Of a DNA stretch of 54,743 bases, positions 52,735 to 54,743 are shown one piece after another. Position numbers and translations under genes: made by a program. This DNA is from Neisseria mucosa (GTDB lineage: Bacteria; Pseudomonadota; Gammaproteobacteria; Burkholderiales; Neisseriaceae): positions 1-54,743 of the forward strand of contig NZ_POWX01000017.1 in assembly GCF_003044445.1 (NCBI RefSeq). The letters are read 5' to 3'. Each line of letters starts with the position of its first letter. Position 1 is the stretch's first letter. The notes under the pieces are model-generated. The model saw only the letters and a program-made list of their open reading frames with translations. It did not search any database and had not been told where the DNA came from.

Positions 52735-54616
52735 TTAAAATGAGTAGCGTGCGCTCAGGTAATAAGAACGACCGCGTTCGTTATAGGTCCTGGCAGTGCC
52801 GGCAGTACGCAGGATTTTCTTATTAAACAGGTTGTTTACACCGGCGCGTACAGTGATTTTGTCTTGCCAGTTGTAGCCGGCATTCAGCCCGAATATACCA
52901 TAGCTGCCTAATTCATATTGTTTTACAATATTTTCGCCGCTGTTGTAGATGACGTCCATAAAACGGTTGGGATATTTTCGGGTAACTTGACGGCCGTATC
53001 GTGTGTAGGAGGCATTTACATCCCATGAGTCATTGATCCTCCAGTTCAAAGTGTTGTTAATCGTGTATTTGGGTACGATGGAAACAGGGTTTTTCGTGGC
53101 ACGGTCTTCATTTTTGTGCATATAAGTGAAATTGGTAGTCATTGTTAGACGTTTGCCGATCAAAGGAAGGGTTAAATTGCCTTCCAAGCCGGAAATGATG
53201 CCGCGCGCCCCGTTACCCCAACGGTAGACGTTGGTGCCTTTGTAATTCCGATAAATGGGCCGGCCGTCAGGTGTGTTGTCGATGCGGATTTCGCGGTCGT
53301 AATTGCCGTTGACGGTTTCGATAAATTGACCGTTGTCCACAATGCGGTTGTGGTAGTCATTGTGGAAATAAGCCAAGGAAGCCAGATACCCGTTTTGAGA
53401 GAATTCGAAGCCGATTTCTTTGTTCAAACTGGTTTCGGGCTTGATATTCTTGTTGCCGAGGAAATAGCAGGCACGCCCCCAATCAAAACCTTGTGTGCTG
53501 TTGTTGGTGTAAGGATTGGTACGGGAGCCGTTACCGCCGTCGTGGATTAAAGCATTGGGATTGTTCCAGTGGTTTTGAGCGTCTATCGGACAGCCGTTAC
53601 TGGCGTTAATCAGCAGATAGTTGGGCTGGCTTTGATAGAGGTTGGGTGCTTTATAGGCGCGCGCAATGCCTCCTTTGATTTTCCATGCCTGATTAAAGGC
53701 GTGGGAGAAGTTGAGCGATGGTGTCCATGCAGAGCCGGACACGCTGTGTTTATCCCAGCGCAATGCAGGCGTCAGGAACGTTTTACCGCCGTTTAAAGCG
53801 ATATTGTCTTCAACATACAAGGCATATTCGGTTTGCGCGCCTTTTCCGCTGCGGCCTGAATTGGCCAGCCATGGGATAACGCCGTAAGTACGCATATTTG
53901 CGGTCATGGAAGCCGTGTCATCCAATTTGGCACGGCTGGCTTCCGCACCGACGGTTACAGTATGGTTGTTTACGGAGAAGTCCGCACGGCTGCCGAAGCG
54001 GTGGTTTTTCAATATGCTGTCGGTAAAACCTTCGGTGGTGTTGTATGCGCCTTCTGTACTGCCTAAAAGTGCTTCGGGCAGGCGGCTGTTCACAGTTTTG
54101 TCATAACCGATATAGGTTTCGGTATGACCCCAACCCCATTTGCCTTTGTGGGTTAAAGTATAATTTTGGCGGTATAGTCTGGCGGTCTCCCTGCCTATCA
54201 GTTGTTGTGCAATTGGTTGTATGGCTGCAACCAACACGTTGCTGCTTTGTGTATCGCCGTTATAAATATTTCCCTGACGGCTGTATGAGGTATCTAAAAT
54301 CAGTTTTTGATTCGGGGTGATATTCCATTGCAGACGGCCTGCAATGTCTTTGTTACGTACACCTTCCCGTCCCGCGCTCAATGCAGTACGCGAACTTTTC
54401 ACGCTGTCATTAATATCGAATGCATCGGCTTGGGTTTTGTTTAGATTGCCATAAACGCGGAAACCCAAAGTGTCTTTAACCAAAGGTGCGGAAAGCACGA
54501 AATTTGCACGGCGGGTTGCCCCTTCTTTGTCGCTTTGCGGATGGTCTGCATAAATGCCCACGCTTCCGGCAATTTCGTCGCTGATGCCTTTGGTTACAAT
54601 ATTGACCACACCGCCC
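52735..54616 (-). pseudogene. FepA-like TonB-dependent siderophore receptor, interrupted by an IS
   Basis: About 627 codons of a TonB-dependent outer-membrane receptor: the end of the plug (GGVVNIVTK) and the complete beta-barrel, ending in the typical aromatic terminus YYLSARYSF. SLNKEIGFEFSQNGYLASLA, SIVPKYTINNTLNWRI, NNLFNKKILR, and the cysteine pair NGCPID...WGRACYFLGN match the ferric enterobactin (FepA/BfeA) group. At 54617 receptor sequence stops and an IS5-family end begins, so signal peptide, TonB box and most of the plug are separated. The frame runs on into the IS, but the protein would lack export signals. It is presumably inactive. Confidence 0.85.
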
Positions 54617-54743
54617 GAGACCTTTGCAAAATACCTCTCTTCACCTTTTCGCTGACAGCCGGAACCCAAACACAGGTTTTCGGCTATTTTTCCCCCCCAA
54701 TACCTCCTGATTTTACCCAAATATCCCCTTAATCCTCCCCGGA
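54617..54743. mobile_element. End of an IS5-family element within the receptor gene
   Basis: The end GAGACCTTTGCAAAA at 54617 and following sequence (AACCCAAACACAGGTTTTCG, CCCCTTAATCCTCCCCGGA) match the left part of the element at 44124, in the same orientation. Its transposase would lie beyond the window on the minus strand. Confidence 0.88.

Noticed and set aside
1..54743. tRNA, rRNA or tmRNA genes and a prophage
   Set aside because: I looked for CCA-type tRNA ends with TTCGAATC-like arms, rRNA landmarks and phage structural genes and found none.

Overview
The window is chromosomal DNA of a commensal Neisseria. Densely packed housekeeping genes are separated by paired, inverted DNA uptake sequences (DUS). 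The dominant form is AGGTCGTCTGAAA, the dialect reported for the N. mucosa / N. sicca group, not the ATGCCGTCTGAA form of meningococcus and gonococcus. Correia elements, an AT-rich ATR-like repeat, IS5-family insertion sequences and a complete NgoMIV-type restriction-modification pair support the genus. The species is inferred, not proven.

Layout. 1-300: broken end of a transposase. 350-3080 (minus): ferredoxin, a small T4 endonuclease V-like DNA glycosylase and HscA, i.e. part of the Isc iron-sulfur assembly set. 3277-6271: hopanoid/squalene genes hpnD-hpnE and a short-chain dehydrogenase-like protein. 6498-7783: an orphan contact-dependent-inhibition immunity gene and a second AT-rich, immunity-like orphan. 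7927-15106 (minus): mfd (with an unusual in-frame repeat insert), tadA, miaA, aroA. 15336-21116: trpE, the NgoMIV methylase/endonuclease pair, purK, a GNAT acetyltransferase and an Smr-domain protein. 21499-27888: pyruvate dehydrogenase aceE-aceF-lpd. 28058-43264: a Correia element, then trmB, ribE, a DUF815 ATPase, a Spy-like periplasmic protein, rpe, a DUF5339 secreted protein, hisZ, purA, ridA, ybaK, a J-domain membrane protein, an EamA transporter, aspA and a large fused ABC transporter. 43302-54743: an accessory region with a decapitated ABC membrane protein, a multiply broken IS5 relic, a compact DNA-phosphorothioation-like (Dnd) island, a periplasmic siderophore-type binding protein and a FepA-like receptor cut by another IS5-family element.

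The most interesting region is 45751-51525. One minus-strand operon encodes a DndC-like PAPS-reductase/ATP-pyrophosphatase, a 72-residue protein, a DndD-like SMC ATPase and an FtsK-type DNA translocase whose N-terminus looks DndE-like. Divergent from it are an XRE regulator and a small protein resembling the N-terminal, sulfur-binding-type domain of ScoMcrA-like HNH nucleases. There is no dndA, dndB or dndFGH. The host IscS could supply sulfur, and the Isc genes at the left of the window would mature the DndC iron-sulfur cluster. The island carries only GCCGTCTGAA-type DUS, unlike its surroundings, which suggests import from a Neisseria lineage with another DUS dialect. I regard it as a candidate under-described Dnd variant; the domain assignments rest on motif reading without a database search.
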